Part shown: one piece after another, positions 11,301 through 25,700 of the stretch
Numbering within the stretch: the stretch's first letter is position 1
Layout of the letters: every line of letters starts with the position of its first letter
Source of the DNA: Apostichopus japonicus
Taxonomy: Eukaryota; Echinodermata; Holothuroidea; Aspidochirotida; Stichopodidae
Length of the DNA: 60,000 nt
Assembly: GCF_037975245.1 (NCBI RefSeq)
Contig: NC_092568.1
Coordinates: 6,734,501-6,794,500, forward strand
Reading direction: 5' to 3'
Position numbers and translations under genes: made by a program
Notes under the pieces: generated by a model
The model's input: only the letters and a program-made list of their open reading frames with translations
Told to the model about the DNA's origin: nothing
The model's database searches: none

Positions 11301-14300
11301 TATAAACCGGAAACATGCATCGTTTTTACATGTACCCTAACAACTAAAAGCTCTAACACGATATTAGACCCTTAAAAAGTTAGTTGTGTGTAATACTTGT
11401 AGAACTTTATAGAGTGTGCAACTTTAAAGTGTAATATCATAGCTGGGTCTGCTCCTCCGGTTGATGACAGTAGGTTAGCCACTCCTTTCAGATGAGATGT
11501 GTGCAGTGTGTATGTTAACCATTCCTTTCAGATGAGATGTGTGCAGTGGGTATATTAATAATTCCTATCAGATGAGATGTGTGCAGTGGGTATGTTAATA
11601 ATTCCTATCAGATGAGATGTGTGCAGTGGGTATGTTAATCATTCCTTTCAGATGAGATGTGTGCAGTGGGTATGTTAACCATTCCTTTCAGATGAAATGT
11701 GTGCAGTGGGTATGTTAACCATTCCTATCAGTGGGATGTGTGCAGTGGGTATGTTAACCATTCCTATCAGATGAGATGTGTGCAGTGGGTATGTTAACCA
11801 TTCCTATCAGATGAGATGTGTGCAGTGGGTATGTTAACCATTCCTATCAGATGAGATGTGTGCAGTGTGTATGTTAACCATTCCTATCAGATGAAATGTT
11901 TGCAGTGGGTATGTTAACCATTCCTATCAGATGAGATGTGTGCAGTGGGTATGTTAACCATTCCTATCAGATGAGATGTGTGCAGTGGGTATGTTAACCA
12001 TTCCTTTCAGATGAGATGTGTACAGTGGGTATGTTAACCATTCCTTTCAGATGAGATGTGTGCAGTGGGTATGTTAACCATTCCTTTCAGATGAGATGTG
12101 TGCAGTGGGTATGTTAACCATTCCTATCAGATGAGATGTGTGCAGTGGGTATGTTAACCATTCCTATCAGATGAGATGTGTGCAGTGGGTATGTTAACCA
12201 TTCCTATCAGATGAGATGTGTGCAGTGGGTATGTTAACCATTCCTATCATATGAGATGTGTGCAGTGGGTATGTTAACCATTCCTATCAGATGAGATGTG
12301 TGAGGTGGGTATGTTAACCATTCCTATCAGATGAGATGTGTGCAGTGGGTATGTTAACCATTCCTATCAGATGAGATGTGTGCAGTGGGTATGTTAACCA
12401 TTCCTTTCAGATGAGATGTGTGCAGTGGGTATGTTAACCATTCCTATCCGATGAGACGTGTGCAGTGGGTATGTTAACCATTCCTATCCGATGAGACGTG
12501 TGCAGTGGGTATGTTAACCATTCCTATCAGATGAGACGTGTGCAGTGGGTATGTTAACCATTCCTATCAGATGAGACGTGTGCAGTGGGTATGTTAACCA
12601 TTCCTATCAGATGAGACGTGTGCAGTGGGTATGTTAACCATTCCTATCAGATGAGACGTGTGCAGTGGGTATGTTAACCATTCCTATCAGATGAGATGTG
12701 TGCAGTGGGTATGTTAACCATTCCTATCAGATGAGATGTGTGCAGTGGGTATGTTAACCATTCCTATCAGATGAGATGTGTGCAGTGGGTATGTTAACCA
12801 TTCCTATCAGATGAGATGTGTGCAGTGGGTATGTTAACCATTCCTATCAGATGAGATGTGTGCAGTGGGTATGTTAGCCATTCCTATCAGATGAGATGTG
12901 TGCAGTTGGTATGTTAGCCATTCCTATCAGATGAGATGTGTGCAGTGGGTATGTTAACCATTCCTATCAGATGAGATGTGTGCAGTGGGTATGTTAACCA
13001 TTCCTATCAGATGAGATGTGTGCAGTGGGTATGTTAACCATTCCTATCCGATGAGATGTGTGCAGTGGGTATGTTAACCATTCCTATCAGATGAGATGTG
13101 TGCAGTGGGTATGTTAACCATTCCTATCAGATGAGATGTGTGCAGTGGGTATGTTAACCATTCCTATCAGATGAGATGTGTGCAGTGGGTATGTTAACCA
13201 TTCCTATCAGATGAGATGTGTGCAGTGGGTATGTTAACCATTCCTATCAGATGAGATGTGTGCAGTGGGTATGTTAACCATTCCTTTCAGATGAGATGTG
13301 TGCAGTGGGTTGATCAACCAATCGAATAGCTGATCAATATGCACACTTGAAAAAATGATTTCTTAATGTTGTCTTATTGATGAAGACAATATATCTAAAG
13401 AGTTTGTCTGCAGCAAACTTCATCACACCCACCACGCCCACTATACCAGCTGCTTATCACCTTCTTTATTCCTACAGTATCAGGTGGACTCACCCTAGTA
13501 AAATAATTGTGCTGTTATAGTTTTTACAAATATATTTATAAAACTATACATCTGACAACTATTATCAGTGTCTTTTAATCACAGGTGAACTCCACGCCTT
13601 TATTCAGGACACAAGATTGGATCCCGTACGATCCAACACAAGATGTTATTTTCCCGCCCGATTTATTGGTAAGAAAGTCACTAAACTAAAGGTTTGATGA
13701 TTTCATTACATTGCATTTAAGAATGAAAGAAAGAAAAGCTGTCTTAAACTATCTAATTTAGGTCAGAGATTCAGCAAAAACTAATGTAGGAAGTGTTTCA
13801 ACATAACATTTTGTTTATCGCAATGATGGTACGGTATATAATAATGCTCTTGCATTCACTCACAGAGTAACTTTGTGATGTAGTTCACCATGTGTTTCTC
13901 TGATCCACATGGGAGGCTGGTTATAGTGGTGGTGGTTGAAGTGCAGTTACCTTCAGAAATGCACAATGTTGAAAAATTAAAAAGGTTAATTTATTTTGTT
14001 TCATTTTTCGGTAGATCAAAGATAACAAGACGCAAGGAAAAGATTGCGTTGTATTTCGATCAGATCGGGTTAAATGGTTTCAACCACTTACTATGGATAG
14101 ATTACTTTACTTGAAGAGAACTTACCCAAAGGCCAAGATGATCATGGGAAATACAGAAATAGGTAAAAGATCATTCTACCTTGTACAGAGTTCAAACGAT
14201 CAGAAACGGTGTCATGTGGTAAAATATATTCTTGCTACTTTAGGCTAATGGTTGAATGAGATATGTCTCGATTTAAACTACATTTATCGCTCATACTCAG

Positions 14301-17300
14301 TCTCTATGAAAAACCAAGGCGATTTGATCTAAAACAAGGTGTTGGTAAACTGAGGTTGATATTTCATCTGCATATGAATGCCCTCCTCATGATTCACATT
14401 TTGAAACTCTTGCTAACTACTTAACTAGCCTACAATTAATGGTGGCCTGCACAGTTACATTATTAGTCTGCAATGAATTTAACAGTGCCAGGAAAGCAGG
14501 GATTGCAGCACATTTTTCCAATTAATTTAATACTAGCATGCAATGGCTACAACACTGGCATTCAATTAATTAAACTACAGCATGAATTTAAAAGTAACAT
14601 ACAGTGATGGCAACACCAGTAGGCCAAATGCAGAGAATTTAACAGTATCATGCAGATATCTCAACACTCATCTGCATTAAGTTTAAGAGAGACAATGCAT
14701 GTTTATTAACAGGGCTGAAATTAATCCTTTCCTCTCGTCAGTTGTTCAGTTTGCACATAATCACATACCAGAACATCACCCTCTCCCCCTCAGGTCATTA
14801 CATTGCCTCAAAGTATGTTCCTTTTATCGAAAGGTATTGAAGTCAAATTTAAAGACCAGTATTACCCGGTGTTCATCAATGCCAAACATATCCATCAGCT
14901 CAATGGACTGGAAGTATCAGACACAGGAGTACATATTGGAGCTGCAGTGACCCTTTCCAGACTCTCGTTTTTCTTAACAAAACAGATTAAAGAACAAGAA
15001 GGTAACGCAAAACAAGAAATTAACGTAAATAACGAATCAATTCCAACAATTATCGTGGAAAACAGTGGTGCGTGCGAGACGCTCTGTCTGAGGTGGGTAA
15101 GTTTGAGAATATTGACTGAAGCGAACAGCTTGCAAATGTGATGTTTGTAGTTAGCAGACGATATATGTAAAGGGAGAGAGGCATGTAGATGGAGAGAGGG
15201 GTATGTGGAGAGAGACATATAGAGGGAGAGAGACATGTACAAAAAGATTTGTACAGAGACACATGTAGTGGGAGGGAGACATTTAGGTGGAGGGAGCGAA
15301 TGTGGAGAGAGGGGTATGTGGAGAGAGAATTATAGAGGGAGAGAGACATGTACAAAGAGACATATAGAGGGAGAGAGACATGTAGAGGGAGAGGGGTATG
15401 TGGAGAGAGACAGGTAGGTGGAGAGAGGAGGAGAGAGGAGGAGGAGAGTGGAGAGAGGGGTACGTGGAGAGAGAGGGGTACGTGGAGAGAGAGGGGTATG
15501 TGGAGAGAGAGGGGTATGTGGAGAGAGACATATAGAGGGAGAGAGACATGTACAAAAAGACTTGTACAGAGAGATATGTAGAGGGAGGGAGACATGTAGG
15601 TGGATCGAGGGAATGTGGAGAGAGGGGTATGTGGAGAGAGAATTATAGAGGGAGAGACACATGTACAAAGAGACATATAGAGGGACAGAGACATGTAGAG
15701 GGAGAGGGGTATGTGGAGAGAGACAGGTAGGTGGAGGGTCCTGGAGAGAGAGTCATGTATAGAGAGAGTCATGTAGTGAGACACATGTAGAAAGAGGCAT
15801 GTACAGAAAGATATGTAGGCCTAGAGACAGAGGGGTATGTGGAGAGATATTAGAGAGATATGTAGAGAGAGACATGTAGATAGAGGCATGTATAGAGAGA
15901 CATATAGATAGAGGCATGTCAGTATAGAGAGACATGTAGAGAGAGAGGTGGAGAGAGAGAGAGACATGTGGAGAGACACGTAGGTGGGTGGAGAGAGACG
16001 AAAAGACGAGTTGACTGGTGGAAACCACTGGAAGAGGTGAATCCACTGGAAATAAAAATACCTTTAGAGTCTCTGTTGTCCTATATATATCGACTCACTT
16101 TTCTGATACTATAGGGACAGTGAATTTCTATCGCTGCAAATATTCAACAATGTGTGGATTTCAATATTGATAGTATCACGTACTCGAAAATAGATTGTTT
16201 CCTTTAATATAATTAACTAAATGCTTAACATTTTCTAGTTAATGAATACTATGTAGATAACAATGCAGTACTATACAAAGATATTTAAATTTAAGGAGTG
16301 GAGGGCTAAGGAGGGTCGTGAGAGAAGTTGGGCGCAATTGTATCGGTATCAGATAAACAGAGATTACAGCTCAGTGTTATTCAATGCGACGCGGATAACA
16401 GCAGAGATTTCAATACGGAAAAACAAGACACATCACTATATTATTCATTTAAGCGATATCGTGCACTTTTTTGTTTGCAATAACTCTGTTGTCTTCCCTT
16501 GCTTTCATGAATTTTTTTGTATATTTCTTTCGCAGGTTATAAAACAAAGATTCTTAAAGCCATCACGGAGATGCTGGGATGGTTTGCTGGTATTCAGATT
16601 AGAAATGTAGCGGTACGTACATACAAATCAGTATGCTGATCAGGGCGTCATGAAAGATGGAGAAAGGACAGGGCGGCACCAGAGTTAGAATAACACAAGA
16701 CATTACTCCTTTAGGATCAGCGTATCATGTAAACATCAACAATTTAGCAGTAATTTAAATAATTCATTGAAATACGGATTTTGATCGCAGCTGATTAGCT
16801 TGATATCTGAGCTGATTTCGGCTACCTTGTGGTAAATCATTCTTTTGTACATCTCTTTTCAGACTATAGGGGGTAACATTGTCACAGCAAGCCCTATCTC
16901 TGACCTCAATCCGCTGCTCATGGCTGCACAGGCCACGTTAGATATCGCATCTGTCGATGGTTAGTATTTAAGACACTCTATCCATTTTTCAACGTCCAAG
17001 ACTTAATTGAGTATTCTTTTGATCAGGGCTTTCCAGGTTTTGTTGTTGTTAATTGATTTCGAGAAAGCTCTTGATAAGCTCAAGTGGAAGATTATAGATT
17101 GAACATTATCTTATTTTAAGTTCGGAACAGTCTTAGTCAATGTGTGAGGGTTTTCTACAACGATAGCAACGCTTGTGTTTGCAACAACGGTCGCTCCACT
17201 GGTTTCTTTTCACTAAAGCGGGTGGGGGGGGGGGGGGTGAGGCAAGGTTGTCGATTGAGTCCTCTTTTCATTCTGGCTGTCAAAGTATTAGCTTTAAGAG

Positions 17301-20300
17301 ATACAATTAATATGAATATTAAAGGCATAACTATTAATAGTCAGGAAGGTAAGGTTTAACAGTACGCAGACGACTAGATGCTAGTAGTGAGTCTCTCGCT
17401 TCAACTATAAGGGTTCTTAATCTGCTAAAGCAGCTGGCGTCAGGCCTTTCACTTAAAATCAAGCCAAATGTCTCCACTAGGACGTCATGTAACGAGAGAA
17501 CCTTCGTTTATTGTAAATGTTCAAGTTGATATTACTCATGGCCCTGCATGTGAACTTACTTACTATCTCTTGCACAACGGATGGGAATGATTTGTTCCGT
17601 TTAATTTTTTTTACTAAACTTTATAGATTGAAAAAGTGCCTTAGAACATGGGCGTCCAGGGATTTAACACATTTTGGCCGCAACCTTATTGTTAAAATGT
17701 TTGCCCTTCCACAGCTTGTTTTTCTTATCTCTTGTGTTGACTGGTCTTCCAAGTAGATTATTAAGGATATAGAATGTGTTATTATATATTTTATTTGGTC
17801 TTAACAAAGTTAAACAGTCAACAAGTATCAGTCTGATTGGTGAGGGTGGATTGAAACTAACACATATGGAAAGGTTTATTAAGCGTTAAAAGTGTACCTG
17901 GGATAAACGATACTGTAATGATATAAATGGTCCCTGGATGCATTGCGTTAGGTCCATTTGGCAAAAAGTTCTTTTTCCCAGTGCAATCGTGCTAGGGAAG
18001 ATATTCACAATATTAAAAGTGCGTTTGTTAATCAACTTATATATGCTTGGTGTGACATTTCCTTTAACAGTCAAAATGAGAATTTTGGTAATCAATTCAT
18101 CTGGAATAATTATTCCTGTGGATAATGCGATGATTATGTATAATCATCTGTTTAAGAGGAATGTATATATGTCAGCGACTTTTTTAATCAGTATGGTAAT
18201 ACAATGTCGTATGATAGGTTCATGCGCCTGTTTCAGATAAATAAATTCCCATTATCTTTATACTTTGGTTTAATTGATTGTATTCACCTGGGTTGGAGAA
18301 GAGCTGGCTGTAAAAACGCTGACTCTATTAATCACAACTGTAATTGGTTTAATTTCGTCATGAATGCGATTTTAATCTCTCAATTGATATATTCTAAGAT
18401 GCTTTCTCGTATTACCAAGAAACCTACAGCATGTATAATATGAAATAAAAAGTTTAATGTTTTTACGGATGACTGGAGTTTTCTTGTTTCAGATGTGAAA
18501 CTGCGTTATTTTCTATTCCATTTTTTACATAGAATAATTGCGACTAACAAACCTTTGTTAAGTATGGGTAAAACTAAGAATAGTCAGTACCTTCTGTATA
18601 TACCACACAGGTTGAAAGTCTTGAGAACTTGTTTTGGGATTGTCACTTCACTTCACATCAAATTTTATTTGAGTAAAAAATTGTTTCTTAGAAAGCAATT
18701 TTTCTTCACAAAAAAAAAAGATATCTTGTATGGCCTTTGGGGATGGATGTATCCACCCATATAACTTTATGATTCCACATGTGAACATTTAATTTACCAA
18801 ACTGTAGTCGCCAAAACAAGAATCATTGTACCGAGGAATGCTTTTATAAATTTAAGTCTATTTACTTCAAGACAACAAACAAGAAAAATGACAAAGTTAA
18901 TTTTATGCAACTTCAAAATGCTTTCTCTAGTTGTGTTGACTTATTTCGTTAACAATAACAACAACAACAGCAACAATAACAATAATTTTGAGCGTATTCA
19001 AATTTATTGGTATAATTATGGCAACTGAGTGCAGCAACAACCAAGGTAGGTATGTCTGGAAGGCAGCCACCAAATAATCTGAAGGGAGGAGAAAGTCCTC
19101 GGAATATCGATACACGTTTCTTGTATATTGTCAATCATTACATCATTTTATCAACAGGTATTAGGACTGTTAAAGTGGATGACTCATTCTTCAAAGGCTA
19201 CAGACAGATTGATCTTGACTTCAAGGAAGTATTGACAAGCATTTACATTCCGTTTACACAGAAGGTAAGTAAATATAACAAGCAAAGCTATATGTCTATT
19301 GACCATATTAACACTGCCAGGAATAACTTCCGGTGCAATGAGGAAATTTGACAACTGGTCTCGGGTTTCCTTACACACGATGCCCACAACCATAATACAT
19401 TGACCAGTTTGAGGGGAATTTCACGATAAATTACAGTAACGGACGTCAAATTCTCTGACAGAAAATTCAGATCTACTGGATGAGTTTTCATTGACTACTG
19501 TAATAACTTTGTTAATATGAAAATAATAACTCTGTTTAACACCTAGGATACATCAGGGATTTCATAATTATAATTATCTTTCTTAATCAGCAGCTTGTTA
19601 GTGAAAAGGAAACAGAAATAGAAAGTCAACACGAAAATAAGACAGAGAAAGCTGAATTGCAGTATTAACCTTCCATATGGAACTTAATTTGAGGTTTTGT
19701 AAAGTCGGAAACTGTGAATCACTTTTTTTTAACTAGGATTGATGTAAACAACCATTTGCAGTGAAGATAAATTTTTAATTTTGTGACGAAATTACGAAGT
19801 GAAAAATATACGAGGTCTTTCTGTTCTGCTTCAAAAGTCTTTGCGATGTTTATTTAAGTTGCTCATGATTTAAAGGCTCAAATGTCAATCATGCATTCTT
19901 AAATGTTTCATTTCAGAATGAACATTTCTATGGTTTCAAACAAGCTCAGCGTAAAGAGGACGATATATCTATTGTTAACGCAGGCATGTTTGTGAAATTT
20001 GGAGAGGAGAATAATATTGTTGATGACGTCAGACTAGCCTTTGGGGGGATGGCAGCCACAACCGTCTTGGCTATGAATACCATGAAAGACCTCATAGGAA
20101 GGTACAGTTACTAGATCATATGCATAATGTTCGTACTTAAGGTCTCAAAGGGTATAGTAAAACCATATTCCAGGTACATCAAGATGGGTACGTGTTCTTT
20201 TCCCAGACTGTTTCTGTCTCAGAAATTCCAACGCAATTTCCAATTCCGATAGAGGACGAAACTATCCTGTAGTGTATTACATGGTTAAATACATGTACAC

Positions 20301-22676
20301 AGCTACACACATAAACAAAGAAAGCCCAGCATGTACTAATCCAGTTGGTACAAATCAATGCTATAGTAAATAGTGCAAGATCAGTTTCACCAAGACCATG
20401 AGTGAAACTTTATGAAATTCCAAATTGTCATGTGAAGATTATTTAAAGAGAAGAAATCAAGGCCCAATTTAAGTGCTGTATTTTTCGGTAGATAGGGCTG
20501 ATATTGGACGGAATTAAAAGAGGCAGGGGAGAGAGGGGTGTTGGTGGGACATACAGATGTTGAATGTTGGCATGTTTTTGCGAGTGTATGATTATATATA
20601 ACTACATAATTATGTTTGATTTTCTGTAATTCTAATTTCCTACTAGCATTTGGGATCAATATACAATGGATCGATCAATGAAAACACTTCTTGAAGAGCT
20701 AGCTCTGCCTCCCGGCGCTCCTGGTGGAATGGAGCAATACAGGACATCCTTAGTCCTCGGATTCTTTGTGAAGTTTTTCATGAAAGTCAACAACGATGTG
20801 AGCTCCCCAAAATTAAATCTAAAAAAATTAGTCATGTAAATATAGGGCTATACCGTGGTTATTACAAACTGTATTAAGTTACAAAATAAATGGTAACAAA
20901 ATTAATAAATATTGAGCATAAGTTTTTTCAGCGTTTTAATCAGTCTTGTATTACCACTTCTTGGAAAATAAACTATATGCTACTATCAGTTATATTTAAA
21001 AATTGGTAATATTACGAAATGTCCGGTTCATTCTCTTGAATTATTTGCAATTAGGCATTTCACCATGAATATTTCACCAATATTGATGGCTTGATGAAGC
21101 TAGTATATAACGTTTTGCATGACTCTGTTTATGTGTATGTGGAAACAACTCCAGGGGAGATGCCACAAATCCGAGGTGTTCTAATATAATTATAATGTTT
21201 ATTTTGGACCGCTCGAAGCACCTCGACCCTCTGGGCTCTGAGCGTTTCATAATTCAATCTTCCTCATAAATTTCAAGTTATACAGTTTAATTAATCTTGT
21301 TTGTATATAGATAAACGCAGATGTCCAGCCGTTTCCTTCTTCATGGTCATCAGCAATGAATGACCTCACAATAAAACCATTCAAGAGCACCCAGCTTTAC
21401 CAGGTATGATATTTCCTAACATTTTACTTATCATCTTACACATTTAGTTAGTTATAGAAAGGTGGGGAAAGGGTTTTGGATAAAATGAAAAAAATATGAC
21501 TTTAATAGAGTAGTGTATTGGGGCTTGAGAATTAGTGAGGTAGTGATGTTAGACATACACTATAGCGCTCCAAAGTAACAGCAGCATAGGCGCAGGAGCC
21601 TCATTTGAGTTGGGTGGGGGGGGGGGGGCTGTAACGACTTGCCCGAAAAATATAACCAAAGTTTGTCATTTGTCAGAGCGCGCGCGTTCCACATGTTAAT
21701 TTGCATATCATATAGGCATTCATCAGTTATTACATCACATGCCAATAACATAAAATCATTTTCCGTGTTATTACCCTTCCATATTGGTTATAATTATTGG
21801 GGAAGTCCTTACAACAATAATGATAATAATATAAGTTTAACCATGGAAAAACACATTGCAAATTTTTCTTCTTTCAGTAGGTGCCAGTGGCGGGGTATTG
21901 GTCAGGGGTGAGAGAATGGTCTGTAGGGGGCGCTTTCGACACTATCTAAGCGGAACGCCACCACAGGTTGGCGCGGAGCGTACAGAATTTTTTTGAGTTA
22001 AGATACTCCCTAGATTGCCGGAAATGGCCCTTTCCATTTGCAGATAAACAAAGAATAAATAGCTGTCATATTGCCGAATTTTCACCCCCCCAAAAATTGA
22101 AAAACACACTGCAAATTATTCTTCTTCCAGTAGGTTTTTGGTGAAAATTCTCAGCATATTGCCTGAATTTTCACCCCCAAAAAATGGTTGGGGGGGGGGC
22201 TGCAGCCCCCGCCTCCTTCGCCTATGAACAGCAGTAGTACGTGATCCCCATACCAGGCAAACCTTCGCTACCCAGAACCACCCTACTACCCCCACCCCCA
22301 ATGTATACCCATGTGTGTTTAAGTTGATTTTCTCTCGCATATATTTTCTTGTTTCCATGAATATGGCATGAGCGGAAAGGAAGATGCCTAATGAATATTT
22401 CTATTCGCAGATGGTGTCTGATGCACAAAATCCAAATGATCCAATAGGAAGACCTGAAATGGCTATGGCTGCTCTTCAACAGTCCACTGGAGAGGCGGCT
22501 TATGTAGACGACCTGCCTGCACTCGAAGGTTAACATTGTCTTTCTGTAAATGGTACAATAGGCACAGAGCTCATATGTGACACATCTGAGGAAAGGGTCA
22601 CACATAAGTCAAAACTTAACACCTATTTCATAGATGAGTGGGTTGTATTGCTTGATATAACTATATATAACTATAA

Positions 22677-22742
<66 letters not shown>

Positions 22743-25700
22743 GTATATATTTATATATGTATATACGTATATATGTTTATACGTATATATGTATATATAT
22801 ATATATATATACATATATATAATTATATATATATATATATATATAAATAATATTTAAATAAAAAATGAATGTTGTATTACAGATAAATATTAAATTAATA
22901 AACATAACTGTCAAAGTACGTATTGAACCTGAAAAGAAGGGGAATTAGTCACAGTATAGGCTCAGGATTGTAAAGGTCATCCGTCTGTCTGTCCGTCCAT
23001 CCTTCCTTCCTTCCATCCATCCAGCCGGCCATCCATCCATCCATCCAGCCGGCCAGCCGACCAGCCAGCCATATGTCTCTGTTTATGTCCATATCCATGT
23101 CTCTGTTTATGTCCTTTTCTATGTCTCTGTCTTAGTTCCTGTAGCAGAGATATAAGATGTGACTCATAATTGACAAATAATACAGGAGTACTGTATTAGA
23201 AAATACTCCTTACACTGAAAACTTAAATTGGTTCACCGACTAACATAACGTTAGTCCATCTGGTGCCTCTCCCGACTAACATAGCCTTAGTCACTTGCTA
23301 TACCGACTAATTTATTCCTTAGTCAGTTGGATTTCTTAGTAGGTCATCTTAGTCCGTCAGCTTAGTCGATCAACAATTTCTTAGTCGGTAAATGTATATT
23401 AGTCAGTTACATTAATTGGTGACATTAGTCGGTCTTTACCGACTAATTTATATGAGCCACCGACTAGTTTATAGCAGGTTTTACATTAGTCAGGATGGTG
23501 CCTCTCCCGACTAACCTTTCTTAGTCGGTATCGACTTACGAGTTGCACTGACTAGAATCACTGAAAGAATTAAACCCGACTAGTTTCACTGACTAGCATC
23601 ACTGAAAGAAAAGAGAGCAGAAGAAACACAAATAATGTGTACGTTGGCAGTATTTATTTCTGATAAAACTTCTGATGTCTGCAAAGGCTGACTTTCAACA
23701 GATAGAGAAGAAATCACTGTAAACAAAAATCTGAAAATATGATTTTATTCCAACAAAGTTAAGACAAGTTCATGGATCAAACATGAATCGCAAAAGTATA
23801 GCACTGCACAATAATGCAAAGTTGAATCTTGGGCAAGGGTTCCTCATGACTTTCGTTTTAAAGTGGTACCCCAAATCGACACCAGTTAAGTCTTCACGAA
23901 CAAAGAGTGTTTCTCTTAACTACAAATGGCCTCCCACTTGTCTTCAGGAAGCCCAAATCTGCACCATTATTGACCTGTGAACAGAAAATATGATATACGT
24001 GTAAGCGCAGATACAGATATAGCACATGATAACTCACATTATCATAAACATACATTTACATTAAAATTTTATAACATATTGGGAGGTATACATTTAAATC
24101 TAGGTCCCTCAAATTATAAGCCAGGAATAACAGCTTTACCAAATAATTATTAGCTTTGAACAGCATAACACCAAGTTATTTTTCAAAGCTTAATAATTAT
24201 GTTAATCATGTTAATAATGAGCCCAATAGACCGGGAGCCCAGCGGGTTTGGTTAGCTGGGAAGGTAACCAATTGCCTTGTACATCACAATGTTCACAGTG
24301 CATTCCTGTATATGAAACCAGACGACTGGCAACCGACTGTGGTGAGTGTGGCTGGGAGAGCAATTTTAAAGTCACCTGATAGCTAACCTAGATCAGTTTT
24401 CATGGTAACACATCAAAGTAAGTACAATGTGTCAGGTATGGCCCCAAGAGCAACAAATGGCCATTGCCAGTAATTATTGGTGGTGGGGTACCCCTGCCAG
24501 TGATCTATAATTGACCCCTCAAGGCTGACCTAGGTCAGCTCATGAGGTAACCACTTGAAACCTACTGGAAAATGTTGGTTAGGACTTCAGATACAACTGA
24601 TGGGCATTGCCAGTAATTTTTATTAGTGGGGTACCCCTGCCAGTAGACCCCCAAAATGCCCATCTCCCATTGACCTAGATGAGCTCATGATTTAACCAGT
24701 TGAAAACTACTGGAAAATTGTATCACTTCATATGTAAGGGATGGGCATTTCCAGTAATTTATATTGGGGGGGGGGGTACCCCTGCCAGTAGACCCCCAAA
24801 ATGCCCATTCCCTCATTGACCTAGGTCAGCTCATGAGATAACCAGTTGAAAAATTACTGGAAATGATAGGTATCACTTCATATGTAAGGGATGAGCATTT
24901 CTAGTCATTTACATTGGTGGGGTAACCCTGCCAGTAGACCCCCAAAATGCCCATCCCCCATTGACCTAGATTAGCTCATGAGGTAACCAGTTGAAAACTA
25001 CTGTAAAATGATTGGCAGGACACTATATGTAAGGGATGGGCATTGCCAGTAATTTTTATTGGTGGGGTACCCCTGCCAGTAGACCCCCAAAATGCCCCCC
25101 CCCCTCATTGATCTAGGTCAGCTCATGATTTAACCAGTTGAAAACTACTGGAAAATGATTGACAGGATTCTATATGTAAGGGATGGGCGAACTCTGGCAG
25201 TGGTGGCCCACCAATATAAAATACTGGAAATGCCCATCCTTACATATGAAGTGATACCTATCATTTTCCTGTAGGTTTCAACTGGTCAAATCATGAGCTC
25301 ACCTAGGTCAATGAGGGGATGGGCATATTGGGGGTCTACTGGCAGGGGTACCCCACCAATAAAAATTACTGGCAATGCCCATCCCTTTTATCTGAAGTCC
25401 TAACCAACATTTTCCAGTAGGTTTCAAGTGGTTACCTCATGAGCTGACCTAGGTCAGCCGTGAGGGGTCAATTGTTGATCACTGGCAGGGGTACCCCACC
25501 ACCAATAATTACTGGCGATGGCCATTTGTTGCTCTTGGGGCCATACATGACACATTGTTCTTACTTTGATGTGGTTACCATGAAAGCTGATCTAGGTTAG
25601 CTATTACAGGGTAGGTGACTTTAAATTGCTCTCCCAGCCACATCCACCACAGTCGGTTTGCCAGTCGTCAGGTTTCATATACAGGAATGCATTGTGAACA

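Noticed and set aside
11474-13311. CRISPR-like regular array
   Set aside because: Units are contiguous 40-bp copies with no unique spacers, and the host is a eukaryote; it is a minisatellite. The same applies to the arrays at 9749-10860 and 48690-53120.
14699-14950. 83-codon + strand frame overlapping e8
   Set aside because: It is a shadow in another frame of the XDH-like exon and part of its intron.
15002-15096. Extension of e8 to the gtaagt donor at 15097
   Set aside because: The frame is open and the donor is strong, but joining to e9 from there gives a stop, and XDH proteins have no residues at that place. The donor at 15002 restores the [17 protein letters not shown] frame.
15050-15784. 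244-codon minus-strand open frame rich in Ser, Leu, Pro and Tyr
   Set aside because: It is the complement of a GA-rich tandem array; several frames are open because of composition and there is no non-repetitive core.
22648-22857. 69-codon Tyr/Ile-rich frame
   Set aside because: It is translation of a TA microsatellite.
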